The notes under the pieces were generated by a model that searched no databases, was not told the origin of the DNA, and was given only the letters and a program-made list of their open reading frames with translations. Source: a virus. Taken from it: 25,716 nucleotides of DNA. This document shows positions 13,984 through 23,279 of the stretch, in pieces; position 1 is the stretch's first letter; each line of letters begins with the position of its first letter. Both the position numbers and the translations under genes were made by a program. The stretch lies in the IMG/VR virus record IMGVR_UViG_3300012919_000034, positions 1-25,716 of that record; one strand, 5' to 3'.

Positions 13984-14438
13984 TACTCTATACCTTTTGA
14001 GTATCCACCTGCTCTAGTGTATGTTAACACACTTTTTCTATTTGCAATATCGTTAACGTAAGAAACATGCACCCATCCAGAGTTTGGCTCTTTACCATCC
14101 CAACACTCTAAAATTAGCTGATCAAAATTTAAATTTTTCTCAATATACTTTGCTAAATCATAGTTACTAACACCAAATATTTCTATATCTGCCGCTTCTC
14201 CATCACAATGTTGCGAGGTAGGTTTTGAGCCAATCGCCTCACACAGGGCAGGACTGCGATACCCAGAGTTAATCATAATTGGTTTACCAAAAGCAGATCT
14301 GACTCTTTCTAATACATTAGAACACAAAGATTCCATAGCTTTGATATGGATTTCATTTGGATTGTTTTCTATACCTTTTCTTTCTGCTGTTTGTGATTTG
14401 GTAAATTCTGTTAATGAAAAATTATCTGATAGTTTCAT
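13983..14438 (-). CDS. M15-family peptidase, probable endolysin
   Basis: The product should cut peptide cross-links of peptidoglycan (D-Ala-D-Ala or L-Ala-D-Glu type) at the end of infection. The zinc site of the M15_3 group is visible: SQHCDGEAADIEI with His77 and Asp84, and GWVHVS with His124, plus INSGYRSPALC (56-66) and FDQLILEC with Glu111. The length of 151 residues is usual for single-domain phage endolysins. There is no signal peptide, so export would need a holin, and none is obvious in the window. A virion-associated role during entry is also possible given the neighbouring ejection protein. The start overlaps the stop of the 1637-residue gene by four bases. Confidence 0.88.
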   Translation of the reverse strand: MKLSDNFSLTEFTKSQTAERKGIENNPNEIHIKAMESLCSNVLERVRSAFGKPIMINSGYRSPALCEAIGSKPTSQHCDGEAADIEIFGVSNYDLAKYIEKNLNFDQLILECWDGKEPNSGWVHVSYVNDIANRKSVLTYTRAGGYSKGIE

Positions 14439-17400
14439 CCTATGTTCCTTTGTTGTCTTTCTGCAATGATTCGATCATTGGGATTTAGTAGTGTAGCCAG
14501 TCTTGTATTTATATCTCTTGCCACAGGAGATACTTGAGGAGTGCTTACAACAGGGGATGAAGGCACATTAGTTGTCACAGGTTCTGATTTCTGAACAGGC
14601 TCTTGTGTTGTTAGTTCTGAAACTTCCTCTGTTTCTTCTATGGGATCTATTGGTATGCCATCAAAAGAATTGTAAAGTTCCTCTAATTCATCCACTGGCA
14701 TATTGTGACCTTTTTCTTCAGCTTCTAAAAAAGCATCTCGACTAGGAAAGAAAGGTATATACCTGTTTTCTATAATAGATCCAATCTCTCTATTTCCCAC
14801 ACCCTCTTTTTTAAATCTTTCTATAACTTCTTCTTGTGTCGCACCTAATGCTTGTAGTCCCAAGAAGTCTTTTCTTGCTTTTCTAAAAGATCTTAATCTA
14901 GCTCTGTTGGCATTAGTCCATGCCTCTATAAATTCTTCTGAAGTAACAACGGCTCTGTTATTTACTCTATTAAACAATGTAGCAGCCGTGGATCGATTTG
15001 CTTTGAATTCTTGTGCTTTGAATATTCCTAATCTATCTGGATCAAATATCTGTGTGTTTACACCGAGAGTTGCTCTAACCATCTCTCCAAGGCGTGTAAA
15101 TTGTCTGCCAGTGCTTGGTTCTTTTGATTCTGGGTCTGTTATTCCACGGAGAAATCTACCCATTTCAATATCATCCAACTCTGCACCTGTTGGTACACGG
15201 AAAGGTGAAGCACCTGGTGTCATGCCTTCTAATACATGTATGAAACTTTTTTGAAATCTACTTCCTAAAGAATCTCCGCCCTCACCTGTTTTATATATTC
15301 GTGCACCTGTTTCAGTTGCACCACCTCTACCACCGGGTACGCTTTTAGGTGCAATGTCTAATATTTTTGCCGTAATTATTGATTCATCAAAGAAAGGTTG
15401 AAAAATTTCACCGAAACTTTCTTCTGCTGCATTGAAAACTGTTTCAATCCCATCTCTTTCAAGCTTACCATCTCTGTTTAAACTTCTAATAAGTGCAGTA
15501 AAAGGTCTAATTAAAGAATCATATGGATTAGTATGGCTGAAATCGTATATCTCTAAATTACCATTCTTGTCTCTGCCAACAGGCACTAAGGTAGAATTCT
15601 TTTGGAAGGGTGCAGCCAAGTCTTGAACAGCTTGCATTTCTTCTTCGCTGGTTCCTGATAGACTCATTCCTATTTCTCTGACAGCTACTGGCAACGCAAC
15701 GAAAGTTGTTAACGCTCCCATTAATCGTCTCATACCTATTTCTCTGACTTCTGGTATGTTACTGCTCAATTCTTTTACGGCTGTTTCTAATGTGTTGAAA
15801 CCTGTTCTAATTATTTCAGCAGGAAAAGATACGAAGTTTCCAACGGGTAATTGTCTAAATGATTTTATAGCTTCTGATGTCAGATCGTAGTTAGGGACAT
15901 GGTTTCTTACAATATCTCCTGCAAAATCTTCCATGCTTTTGCCTTGTAGATGAACTTCATCAAACTCCTTTACAAAAGCTTTAGCTTCATTGGCATCTTT
16001 GGCACTGGCTATATATCTAGCTCGTGCTGTTTTTAATTTATTTAATTCAAACTGATAATTATATATTTTCCAAAGATCATCCTCACCTTTGTATGCGTCT
16101 TCCATCTTTTTTAAAAATTTACCACCTGCTCTGGTAAATTTACCACCGATATTAAAAACCATATTAGAAGAGTTTAAACTACTTCCAAGATTAGAGTCAC
16201 CTGTTTTTGGATTCTCGTATCCGACACCCTTACGCAAGTTGGCTTGTAGTTCTCTAAGTTCAGCCTGACTACCTATTATTCCTCGTCTTTGTAAATCAGC
16301 AAGAAAAGCAACCTGCTCTTCATCAGATCTTCCTGCTAAATCATTAAAAACATATTTTAAAGACTCACCAAGATTTGCACCACGACCTACATTACCTTGT
16401 GCCATAGCAAATAAAGAGGCAGATGTTACGTTACGAACATGTGTTATTGGAGATAAAATAGTTTTTGAGTATTGTGAAAAACCTTTTAACCATAAGAACT
16501 TACCATATAACTGTCTTCCAATGTGACTGATATTATTTGTATCGTTTAAAACATTTTGTGACATACTTTTCCACATACTAGTTGGAACAGCTATGCCGTG
16601 CATTGCACCAAAAGGTGTTTCACTAAGAGTTAATTCATCTGGTCTTCCAGAAGTCCCTTGTCTTCCGAGAATATAAGAGTTTTTACCACGATCTGATTGC
16701 ATAAACTGTTGTAGTTCATTTTTATTCATTAAGTTTGTGTCTTTAAAAATAGAATTTTCACCATTTCTTGCTATGTCATCATCAGCTATTTTTCTCAAAG
16801 AAGTGTAAAAATTATCTGTTGCATCAAATTGAGCAAATTTTGCTATTGTGCCAACATAAGATTCTTTTAAATCTTTCACTTCTCCATAGATAGCTTTGAG
16901 AGATGGTAAGTCCAGTTTCTTTGTGTTTATCAAAGTTGTTGGTATTTTTGCTATTGCTGTTTGTGTGAAAAAAGAATTTGCGTTAGTTCTAGCTATTTCT
17001 TGTTTTGCTTTCTGTTGATTAAAAGCCATGTCTATATATCGTTTTAACTGTTTCGCTTTTGGTGGCTCAAAATTTTTACCTACAGCATCGTAACTCAAAA
17101 GTTCTTTTTCTTCTAATAAACTTCTAGGCACTGGTTGATTGTTAAATGTAAGTTTGTTTATTTGTTTATCAATCTCTTTTCTTCTCGGACTAAAAGTCTT
17201 AGCTATATTTTTATACATGTTTTGCATGGTTTTTTCATCAAACATATCTTTTCTTCTTGTTTTTATGAAATCTCCTCTTGCATTTTTTGCAAAACCAAAC
17301 ATGCCCATTACATTATCAATAGTGTCTTCAGTTAATTTATATTTATTATCTTCCATTATTCTATAACGAGTCACAAAAAAGCCACCTTTGTGAGTACCGT

Positions 17401-19348
17401 CTGGTTTGATCATACTATCTTCAATGGCTCTAACAATATCTTCTTTTACAGGAACACCTTGTTTTCTTTTAAATTCAAGAAACTTTTGGTCTTCCCACTC
17501 TTCAACTGTGCCTTTCCAGTTTTTAGGTGGACTGCCTCCACCTGTGTAAGCATTTTTATTAGGTGGACGAGGAACTTTTGCTATTATGTCCTCTGCTGAC
17601 ATTAAATTTTTTATAGCTCCAGACTTTAATATTCTTTCAGCTAAATTGTTTTTTAATTTAACCATGTTTTGAATAGGAATTTTAAGTTCTCTTGGTATTC
17701 CTATTTCTCTAAATAAATTTTCTTCAGATACTATTGTTTTACCTGTAAAATAATCATACAGATTGTTTAGTATTTTTTCTTTTGAAAGATTACTTTGATT
17801 AATATATTCAGGTTTTGCTAAAGCTTTATCTATCGCTTTTTCTAATCTTCTAAATTGATCTGCTGCTACCTTAAAACCAGCCTCTTGAGTAGGTCCAATA
17901 AGTGAAAACAGTTTAGCACTGTCAATAGTCTCTTCTGTACCTGCCACTCCTTTTGATACATCCATCGTTATCGCTTTAGTTTTTTGTTCACGACCAAGAT
18001 AGTATTGTTGAGTTATTTCTTTTCGAGCATCTTCAAGTTCTTTGTTAACCATTCTTTGTTGCTTATCAATTAAATCTGAATCTATGTTAGGATCGTCAGC
18101 ATTTCTCATTCTTTGATACTGAAGATCTTTGTATTCTGGAGATTCTTTTGTGCTTCTAACAATAGACTCTTCGATGCTTTTAAATTCTGGTAATTGTTTT
18201 ACTTCCTCGTCAGATAATGCTTTTAAATGAGCATATGCCTCTTGTTCAGAACTAAAAGACCTTTTTTCTCCATTGAATAGTATTTCTTTGTCTGTGGTTT
18301 TATCGAAAAGTTTTATTTGTCTTGTTGTTTCTTGTTGTTGAATACCTGTTCTAGCTCCTAACAAAGCTCCTCTGCTCCTAAGATTTCTCGCTAAGAAAAA
18401 ATTAAAGTTTTCAAAAGCAGTCAGTTTTCTTATAGGTTCACCTGTTACTTCATCTTTTAAACCTTGTCTCATGTCAAGGTCATCAAGTTTTGCAAGGTAT
18501 TTAGTGGCTTTTTCTGCACCTGCACGGATAACTTTTGTACCTCCAAGAGTAACAACATCTGCACCTGTGATCGTGGTTCCTGGAACTCTAGCAGCACCAA
18601 CTTTTACTGCTCCTTTTGCTAGTCCTGACAACACTGGAGGTATTGTACCAGCTAAAAAACCACCTTCTATTAACATAGAAAATCTATTACCTATTCTACG
18701 AGCAGCGTCCTCGGATCCTGAATCGGCAACATTATAAACATCTGTTCCTGTAAAGCCACCATCGAAGAAATCACCAATGGTCTGTGTACCATCAGTCGTG
18801 ACCACAGCATCAGCAACACCTGCAGCCACAGCTTTTTGTGTAGCCAGTGCAACTTTTTGTGTTTTAGTTAGACCAAAACCAAAATTTTTACCTTGGGCGT
18901 ATCCTTTTTGTAATTTACCTAATTTTGAAAGACCACCTACAACTTTAAATGCAACCACACCAGGAACAGCAAACTGTGCTAAACCAGAAGCAATAGTTCC
19001 TACAGCACCTTCGGGGTCAATACCAAAGTCTTTTCTTGTTTTATCTGCCCATAGATTAAACTGTCTAGCGTGTTGTGTATCTGCAACATAATCAACACCT
19101 TCAAGGATCAATTCTCCAATACCTTGTGGAATCTTGGTTAGTCCCTCAACAACACCTTCGCCCAGTTCTTTTGCCCAACCTTCATCGGTGCTTGGTTCGT
19201 TGAGATCTTCATCTATAACTTTGGCACTAGATATATCAAACTGAACCGCATCGTCTGTAACAACAGGTTCTTCTATTATTTTAGCACTAGACGCATCAAA
19301 GTCAGGTTCTTCTACAAGTTTAGCTGTAAAGGGATCAAATTCAGCCAT
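14435..19348 (-). CDS. Very large internal virion / DNA-ejection-type protein (1637 aa)
   Basis: By size, position and composition this resembles the internal proteins that podovirus-like phages inject to carry DNA across the cell envelope. The N-terminus holds three copies of FDxxxAK(L/I/V)(V/I)(E/D)E (residues 4-14, 17-27, 37-47). Next come Gly/Ala-rich, possibly membrane-active segments around 100-260, such as GLAQFAVPGVVAFKVVGGL and VAAGVADAVV. Long charged helical parts follow. Around residues 945-985 lies KTILSPITHVRNVTSASLFA, and around 1250-1290 lies NSTLVPVGRDKNGNLEIYDF, both of which I recall from large proteins of marine phages. The C-terminus is Pro/Thr/Val-rich. No lysozyme or transglycosylase motif is visible. 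AAGGAAAAA precedes its ATG. Confidence 0.75.
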   Translation of the reverse strand: MAEFDPFTAKLVEEPDFDASSAKIIEEPVVTDDAVQFDISSAKVIDEDLNEPSTDEGWAKELGEGVVEGLTKIPQGIGELILEGVDYVADTQHARQFNLWADKTRKDFGIDPEGAVGTIASGLAQFAVPGVVAFKVVGGLSKLGKLQKGYAQGKNFGFGLTKTQKVALATQKAVAAGVADAVVTTDGTQTIGDFFDGGFTGTDVYNVADSGSEDAARRIGNRFSMLIEGGFLAGTIPPVLSGLAKGAVKVGAARVPGTTITGADVVTLGGTKVIRAGAEKATKYLAKLDDLDMRQGLKDEVTGEPIRKLTAFENFNFFLARNLRSRGALLGARTGIQQQETTRQIKLFDKTTDKEILFNGEKRSFSSEQEAYAHLKALSDEEVKQLPEFKSIEESIVRSTKESPEYKDLQYQRMRNADDPNIDSDLIDKQQRMVNKELEDARKEITQQYYLGREQKTKAITMDVSKGVAGTEETIDSAKLFSLIGPTQEAGFKVAADQFRRLEKAIDKALAKPEYINQSNLSKEKILNNLYDYFTGKTIVSEENLFREIGIPRELKIPIQNMVKLKNNLAERILKSGAIKNLMSAEDIIAKVPRPPNKNAYTGGGSPPKNWKGTVEEWEDQKFLEFKRKQGVPVKEDIVRAIEDSMIKPDGTHKGGFFVTRYRIMEDNKYKLTEDTIDNVMGMFGFAKNARGDFIKTRRKDMFDEKTMQNMYKNIAKTFSPRRKEIDKQINKLTFNNQPVPRSLLEEKELLSYDAVGKNFEPPKAKQLKRYIDMAFNQQKAKQEIARTNANSFFTQTAIAKIPTTLINTKKLDLPSLKAIYGEVKDLKESYVGTIAKFAQFDATDNFYTSLRKIADDDIARNGENSIFKDTNLMNKNELQQFMQSDRGKNSYILGRQGTSGRPDELTLSETPFGAMHGIAVPTSMWKSMSQNVLNDTNNISHIGRQLYGKFLWLKGFSQYSKTILSPITHVRNVTSASLFAMAQGNVGRGANLGESLKYVFNDLAGRSDEEQVAFLADLQRRGIIGSQAELRELQANLRKGVGYENPKTGDSNLGSSLNSSNMVFNIGGKFTRAGGKFLKKMEDAYKGEDDLWKIYNYQFELNKLKTARARYIASAKDANEAKAFVKEFDEVHLQGKSMEDFAGDIVRNHVPNYDLTSEAIKSFRQLPVGNFVSFPAEIIRTGFNTLETAVKELSSNIPEVREIGMRRLMGALTTFVALPVAVREIGMSLSGTSEEEMQAVQDLAAPFQKNSTLVPVGRDKNGNLEIYDFSHTNPYDSLIRPFTALIRSLNRDGKLERDGIETVFNAAEESFGEIFQPFFDESIITAKILDIAPKSVPGGRGGATETGARIYKTGEGGDSLGSRFQKSFIHVLEGMTPGASPFRVPTGAELDDIEMGRFLRGITDPESKEPSTGRQFTRLGEMVRATLGVNTQIFDPDRLGIFKAQEFKANRSTAATLFNRVNNRAVVTSEEFIEAWTNANRARLRSFRKARKDFLGLQALGATQEEVIERFKKEGVGNREIGSIIENRYIPFFPSRDAFLEAEEKGHNMPVDELEELYNSFDGIPIDPIEETEEVSELTTQEPVQKSEPVTTNVPSSPVVSTPQVSPVARDINTRLATLLNPNDRIIAERQQRNIG

Positions 19349-19360
19349 ATTTTTTCCTTT

Positions 19361-21139
19361 TTACGGATCGACAAATTTACCATTTGTATATCTTTTCTTG
19401 ACACCGTTTTTATCTATATAAATTTTACCTTCTTGATAACTGGTGCTACCATCACCCTCAAGAACACCACCAGTATCTTTTGCAAATTGTTCTAATATAA
19501 TTTTTTCTTGTTTTCTGTATTCATCGTTATCAATACCACCTAATCTATCTTTAGTAGTTTTAACCAAAGCTTCAAGTGCTGGTTTAGTAATACCTTCGTA
19601 ATAATAGTAAGCATCCTCTGCTTTATCTACAGTATCATAGCTATAACCTTTAATTTTTTTATTAGCCGCAACTGCTTTAGCAGTTGTTACTAGATCAGTA
19701 AATTTAGTTTTATTTGTTGTTGCAGCAATCAACATGGCTCTACCTTTTTTAGTAAACTTAAACTCGCCATCTTCGTATGTTGCATAGTCAGAACCCAAAG
19801 CATAAATATTCTTAATCTCTTTTGTTGATGCTTTATCTCTTAATTGTGCACTAAGTTGTTTTTCTGTAAGTCTTACATAATCGTCTTGTTTTCTCTTATT
19901 TAATGCAAGCTCTTCAACCTTTAGATCAAAGGTCTTACCTGCTAATTCCATTGATTGTAGAGTTTGAGCGGCAGTTAAATCTAACTTAGCAAACGCTAAC
20001 TCATCTAAAACTTTATTTCTTGCTGTTTTATATTCTAGTTCTGTTTTAAATTGAAACTTGTTTTCTTCTAATTTTGCAAGTTCTCCGTATGCTTGTATTT
20101 TTAAGGTTCTTTCTGCTATTTTTGCAGCTTTCTCATCTTTCATGAGATCATATCTTATTTTAGCAAGACTTTTTCTGTCTTCTCTTTCTTGTTGATTGAT
20201 TTGATTTAAGTCTTTACCAAAAGATTCAACACCAAAAAGTAAACCTTTTGATATGTTTGTAAGAGCATTCTCGCTCTCTCCTGCCGCTGTAGCTAAACCA
20301 CCTTTGATCATGGACATCCAAAAGGCTGTTACCCTATCATCGTCATACTGTCCTTCTTTCAAGTCTAAAACTTCTCTAGCTTTTTTATCTACATCTTCAA
20401 GGCTTATTTCGTCTTCTTCTTCTTCCATTAAAGATTCTATTTTTTGCATATAATCTGTTCGTTTAGCATCATCTGCTTCATATCGTCTATCTATTTTTGC
20501 CAATTTACTTTTGAAAGCTTCATAGCTACTCGCTACGTCAGTGACAAAACTAGATTTTTTTGTGTCTTTGGTTTTATCATCCGCTGGTTTTTTATCATCT
20601 GGTTTTAATATATTTTCAGTTGTTTGATTAATTTTACCCGGTGCATCGTCTAATTGTGCTTCTGGTGCAACAAATTTAGGCTGTGTATCTGATTGAAAAT
20701 CATCAACTTGCATTACATTTTCTTTAGCAGATCCAAACTCTCCTTGTTGTTTAATTATTTTTTTATCTTTATCTTCTTGTGTTATCTCTTTGTCCATTTC
20801 TGTTTCGGCAGGTAAATCAAGATTACTTGGAATAGTATTGTCTATTTTAGTAATTCTATCTCTACTCATCTGACCACCTGTAAGAGTAGAAGCACCAGCA
20901 GGATTTATAAAAATATCAGAAAGACTAAAGTTAGCTCCGACTGGATTATTTTTTATTCTTTGTTGTCGTCTACCTTCTACACCACCAAGTTGATAGCCTT
21001 TAACAGCACCACCACCAGCATAATTCTGTACTGCACCCATTAATTCTGGAGATGATGCAAGAATACCCATAGGTTGTCTGCTGTTATACATATTCATAAC
21101 TTGTTGTGCGAACATTCTTCTTTTTAGTGGATCATCCAT
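19361..21139 (-). CDS. Coiled-coil structural or accessory virion protein (592 aa)
   Basis: The N-terminus MDDPLKRRMFAQQVMNMYNS, then PMGILASSPELMGAVQNYAG and GGGAVKGYQLGG, matches an opening I know from marine phage proteins placed between the tail and ejection genes. The middle (about residues 190-420) is a long stretch of charged heptad-like helix with an acidic cluster EEEEDE near 228-235. The C-terminus ends YIDKNGVKKRYTNGKFVDP, a small beta unit. No enzymatic motif is visible. It lies 12 bases upstream of the ejection protein gene and its start shares one base with the stop of the preceding gene. A role in the internal core or tail is inferred from position. Confidence 0.65.
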   Translation of the reverse strand: MDDPLKRRMFAQQVMNMYNSRQPMGILASSPELMGAVQNYAGGGAVKGYQLGGVEGRRQQRIKNNPVGANFSLSDIFINPAGASTLTGGQMSRDRITKIDNTIPSNLDLPAETEMDKEITQEDKDKKIIKQQGEFGSAKENVMQVDDFQSDTQPKFVAPEAQLDDAPGKINQTTENILKPDDKKPADDKTKDTKKSSFVTDVASSYEAFKSKLAKIDRRYEADDAKRTDYMQKIESLMEEEEDEISLEDVDKKAREVLDLKEGQYDDDRVTAFWMSMIKGGLATAAGESENALTNISKGLLFGVESFGKDLNQINQQEREDRKSLAKIRYDLMKDEKAAKIAERTLKIQAYGELAKLEENKFQFKTELEYKTARNKVLDELAFAKLDLTAAQTLQSMELAGKTFDLKVEELALNKRKQDDYVRLTEKQLSAQLRDKASTKEIKNIYALGSDYATYEDGEFKFTKKGRAMLIAATTNKTKFTDLVTTAKAVAANKKIKGYSYDTVDKAEDAYYYYEGITKPALEALVKTTKDRLGGIDNDEYRKQEKIILEQFAKDTGGVLEGDGSTSYQEGKIYIDKNGVKKRYTNGKFVDP

Positions 21140-22086
21140 TAAGCTCTCCCGAAACCTGGAAAACCTTTTCCTTGATTCATTAAACCAAAAGCACCAATAC
21201 CTGCTTGTGCAAGACCAAGCAATTGTGAGCTTGTGCTAGGAGGTGGTGTTGTAGTTCTTGAAAAGGTTTGTTGTAATGCTGGTACACCTCTAAATATATC
21301 AGACATGAATCCAATCTGTTGGAAAGGTAATGCTTGTTCTGCAAGTATGTTTGCTCTGTTGATGTCTCTTTGTCTCTGTCCTTGTTGTTGTTGCAGACTA
21401 CCAATACCTAAAAGTGTATTAACATCTTGAACACCCATCTGTTGTCCTAATTGTCCTAAACCAGCAGTTTGAACACCCAGACCTGCAACTGTTTGACCTA
21501 ACTGACCTGTAAGTTGTGCCTGTCTTAACTGTTGTTGTGCCGCTTGTTGTGCTAAATTTTGTGCTTGTTGAAAACCAGCAGATCTTAACTGTGCACCAGT
21601 TCTTGCTTGTTGATCCATAACATCGGCAGCTATTTGTCCTTGTAATACTGCTTGTCTTGATCCACCAAACGCACCTGATCCAACAGCTTGTGCTTGTGCT
21701 TGCAATTGTTGTTGTGCACCCTTATCTGCAATATCTTGTTGAGTCGCTGCAATTACATCCTCTGTAAACGGATTCATAAACTGTTGATAACTAGTTGGGT
21801 CTATTCCTGCCGCCGCAACTCTTTGTTGTGCAGTTCCTAATTGTCCTATGCCTTGACCAACAGCCTCTGCTCCTTGTTGTAGAAAAGGTGCAAAAGAACC
21901 AACTCCTGTTAACGCATTGGCTATTGCGGCTTTTTGTCCCTCTGATAATCCTTCTAGTTCTTGTCTAGCAAAAGGCATCTGTGAACCAGGTCCCGTTAAT
22001 CCTTTTGCACTGGCGAATATATCTGCTAAAAACTCCTCTTGAAAAGGAGCTAGTCTTACTATCTGTTCTTGTGTTGCTGTAGCCAT
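21139..22086 (-). CDS. Gln/Ala-rich virion accessory protein (315 aa)
   Basis: The central half (about residues 120-245) is dominated by Gln, Ala, Gly and Leu, with segments such as GAFGGSRQAVLQGQIA and QAQLTGQLGQTVAGLGVQ. This composition is typical of small ejection or internal-core proteins in podovirus-like phages. The N-terminus contains RLAPFQEEFLADIFASAKG, and PYxxF-like FMNPFTEDVI occurs near residue 108. The C-terminus is Pro/Ser/Thr-rich and then hydrophobic (LLGLAQAGIGAFGLM). Both ends overlap the neighbouring genes by one base, which implies coupled translation. Identification as a virion protein is by composition and position. Confidence 0.65.
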   Translation of the reverse strand: MATATQEQIVRLAPFQEEFLADIFASAKGLTGPGSQMPFARQELEGLSEGQKAAIANALTGVGSFAPFLQQGAEAVGQGIGQLGTAQQRVAAAGIDPTSYQQFMNPFTEDVIAATQQDIADKGAQQQLQAQAQAVGSGAFGGSRQAVLQGQIAADVMDQQARTGAQLRSAGFQQAQNLAQQAAQQQLRQAQLTGQLGQTVAGLGVQTAGLGQLGQQMGVQDVNTLLGIGSLQQQQGQRQRDINRANILAEQALPFQQIGFMSDIFRGVPALQQTFSRTTTPPPSTSSQLLGLAQAGIGAFGLMNQGKGFPGFGRA

Positions 22087-22850
22087 TATGCGGCTCCTTC
22101 TAGTTGTGACATCATATCATACATTCTAGCAGCACCGATATTTCTATCGCCACCACCTGCACCACGGACAGCTTTTGCAGTTAATACAAATTCACCGTCT
22201 GATAGTCTAGCAGGAACTGAATCGCTGGTTCCTGTACCGGGGCCTTTTACTTCACCACCTGCGGCTGCTTCTAGTGGATCTATTGAAAATATACCCCTAT
22301 TTCTGTTATCCTCAAAATATTTCTTGCGTTCTTCTTCATTATCTAAATTATACAGTTTATCTCCAATTCGTCCATACCCTAATCTTGTTTCACCTTTAGA
22401 GAAAGGACGCATTTTTTTCTCTTCTTGTTTTTCTTCCCCACCTAATGCTCCTAGTAAACCCAATCCAGCACCACCTAATGCTATTTTACCAGCAGTAGAT
22501 TCTGGAATCATGCTTTTTAAGAATGATCCAATACCACTTGTGTCTGCTGTTTTTACAGATGCGATTGGATTACCTGTTATAGCACTAGTTGTTGACGGAG
22601 AGGCAAAAGGAGAACCAGAGGTATCAAAATTAAAACCTTTTCCGAAATCTTTACCACCCATTGCGTATGTCGTTGCTCCTGCAAGTGCTGCATTTTGTAA
22701 GGCTTCTTCTGCACTTCTACCTGCCGCAAGAGACCCTATACCAGATCCTATGGATGCACCTAATGGACCACCAAAATACATACCAATAGCACTACCAATC
22801 AATGGTGCGGCTTTTTTTAATGATCTAGTGATGTTTTTAAAAATGCCCAT
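22086..22850 (-). CDS. Virion-associated protein with conserved GPGTGTSDS C-terminal module (254 aa)
   Basis: The N-terminal region (about 12-65) is Gly/Ala-rich and could be membrane-active: AAPLIGSAIGMYFGGPLGA and GASIGSGIGSLAAG. A second hydrophobic stretch lies at 121-137. The C-terminal module (198-249) reads GGEVKGPGTGTSDSVPARLS and continues DGEFVLTAKAVRG, then ends in ARMYDMMSQLEG. I recall this module at the end of proteins in many unrelated tailed phages, always of unclear function. No good Shine-Dalgarno sequence is visible before the ATG at 22850. The 36-base gap upstream is the only spacer in this stretch of the late operon and is too short and AT-rich to judge. Confidence 0.7.
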   Translation of the reverse strand: MGIFKNITRSLKKAAPLIGSAIGMYFGGPLGASIGSGIGSLAAGRSAEEALQNAALAGATTYAMGGKDFGKGFNFDTSGSPFASPSTTSAITGNPIASVKTADTSGIGSFLKSMIPESTAGKIALGGAGLGLLGALGGEEKQEEKKMRPFSKGETRLGYGRIGDKLYNLDNEEERKKYFEDNRNRGIFSIDPLEAAAGGEVKGPGTGTSDSVPARLSDGEFVLTAKAVRGAGGGDRNIGAARMYDMMSQLEGAA

Positions 22851-22886
22851 AGTTCATACTACCAATAATTTGTTGTTTCTACAATC

Positions 22887-23279
22887 CTATATTCTAGTTA
22901 TCGCACTCGTTGTTACTCTTGTTTTAGATAATTCTTGAATACTAGCTACAACATGAAGTCTGTTTGCAGTTGCAGCCTGTGCTTTTAATATTTCTCCACT
23001 TTCCAATATTAAATCTTTTGTTAGTAGTTCTACAGTCGTGTTAGCTCCTACAGATTTAAGGTTAAAGAGACTAAAGACAGCACCCGCCGTATCGGTTAAA
23101 TTCACTGTTATGGTATCTGCGTTAGGAGATTGATTTGATACTATTATAGAATTAACAACGGCTGCATTAAAGTCGGCATCACTAGGAACTGTAAACAAAG
23201 TTGTAAGATTGGTTGTGGTAAGATCTAACTTTGCGTTTGTAACACCTTGAATATATTGAGGAATACTGGTTATAAGCAT
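22887..23279 (-). CDS. Small beta-rich structural protein (130 aa)
   Basis: The protein alternates short polar and hydrophobic strands, with TVNLTDTAGAVFSLFNL in the centre and the ending LILESGEILKAQAATANRLH then VVASIQEL. This 'sLesGe.L.a.a...n.l.vv.si.E' ending is common in small phage virion proteins built as a beta sandwich, including head-tail and tail decoration proteins. The location directly after the gp10-like gene, with which it shares one base (TAATG), fits a tail or neck accessory component. I cannot name it more precisely. Confidence 0.65.
   Translation of the reverse strand: MLITSIPQYIQGVTNAKLDLTTTNLTTLFTVPSDADFNAAVVNSIIVSNQSPNADTITVNLTDTAGAVFSLFNLKSVGANTTVELLTKDLILESGEILKAQAATANRLHVVASIQELSKTRVTTSAITRI

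Noticed and set aside
22851-22886. Possible - strand promoter (TTGTAG, 17 bases, TAGTAT) in the short late-operon gap
   Set aside because: Both boxes match poorly and the -10 box would lie five bases from the start codon.
22069-22938. 289-codon + strand frame antisense to the 254-residue virion protein
   Set aside because: Its product is Pro/Ser-rich with runs typical of the reverse complement of Gly/Ala codons. It has no ribosome binding site and the opposite strand carries a recognisable conserved module.
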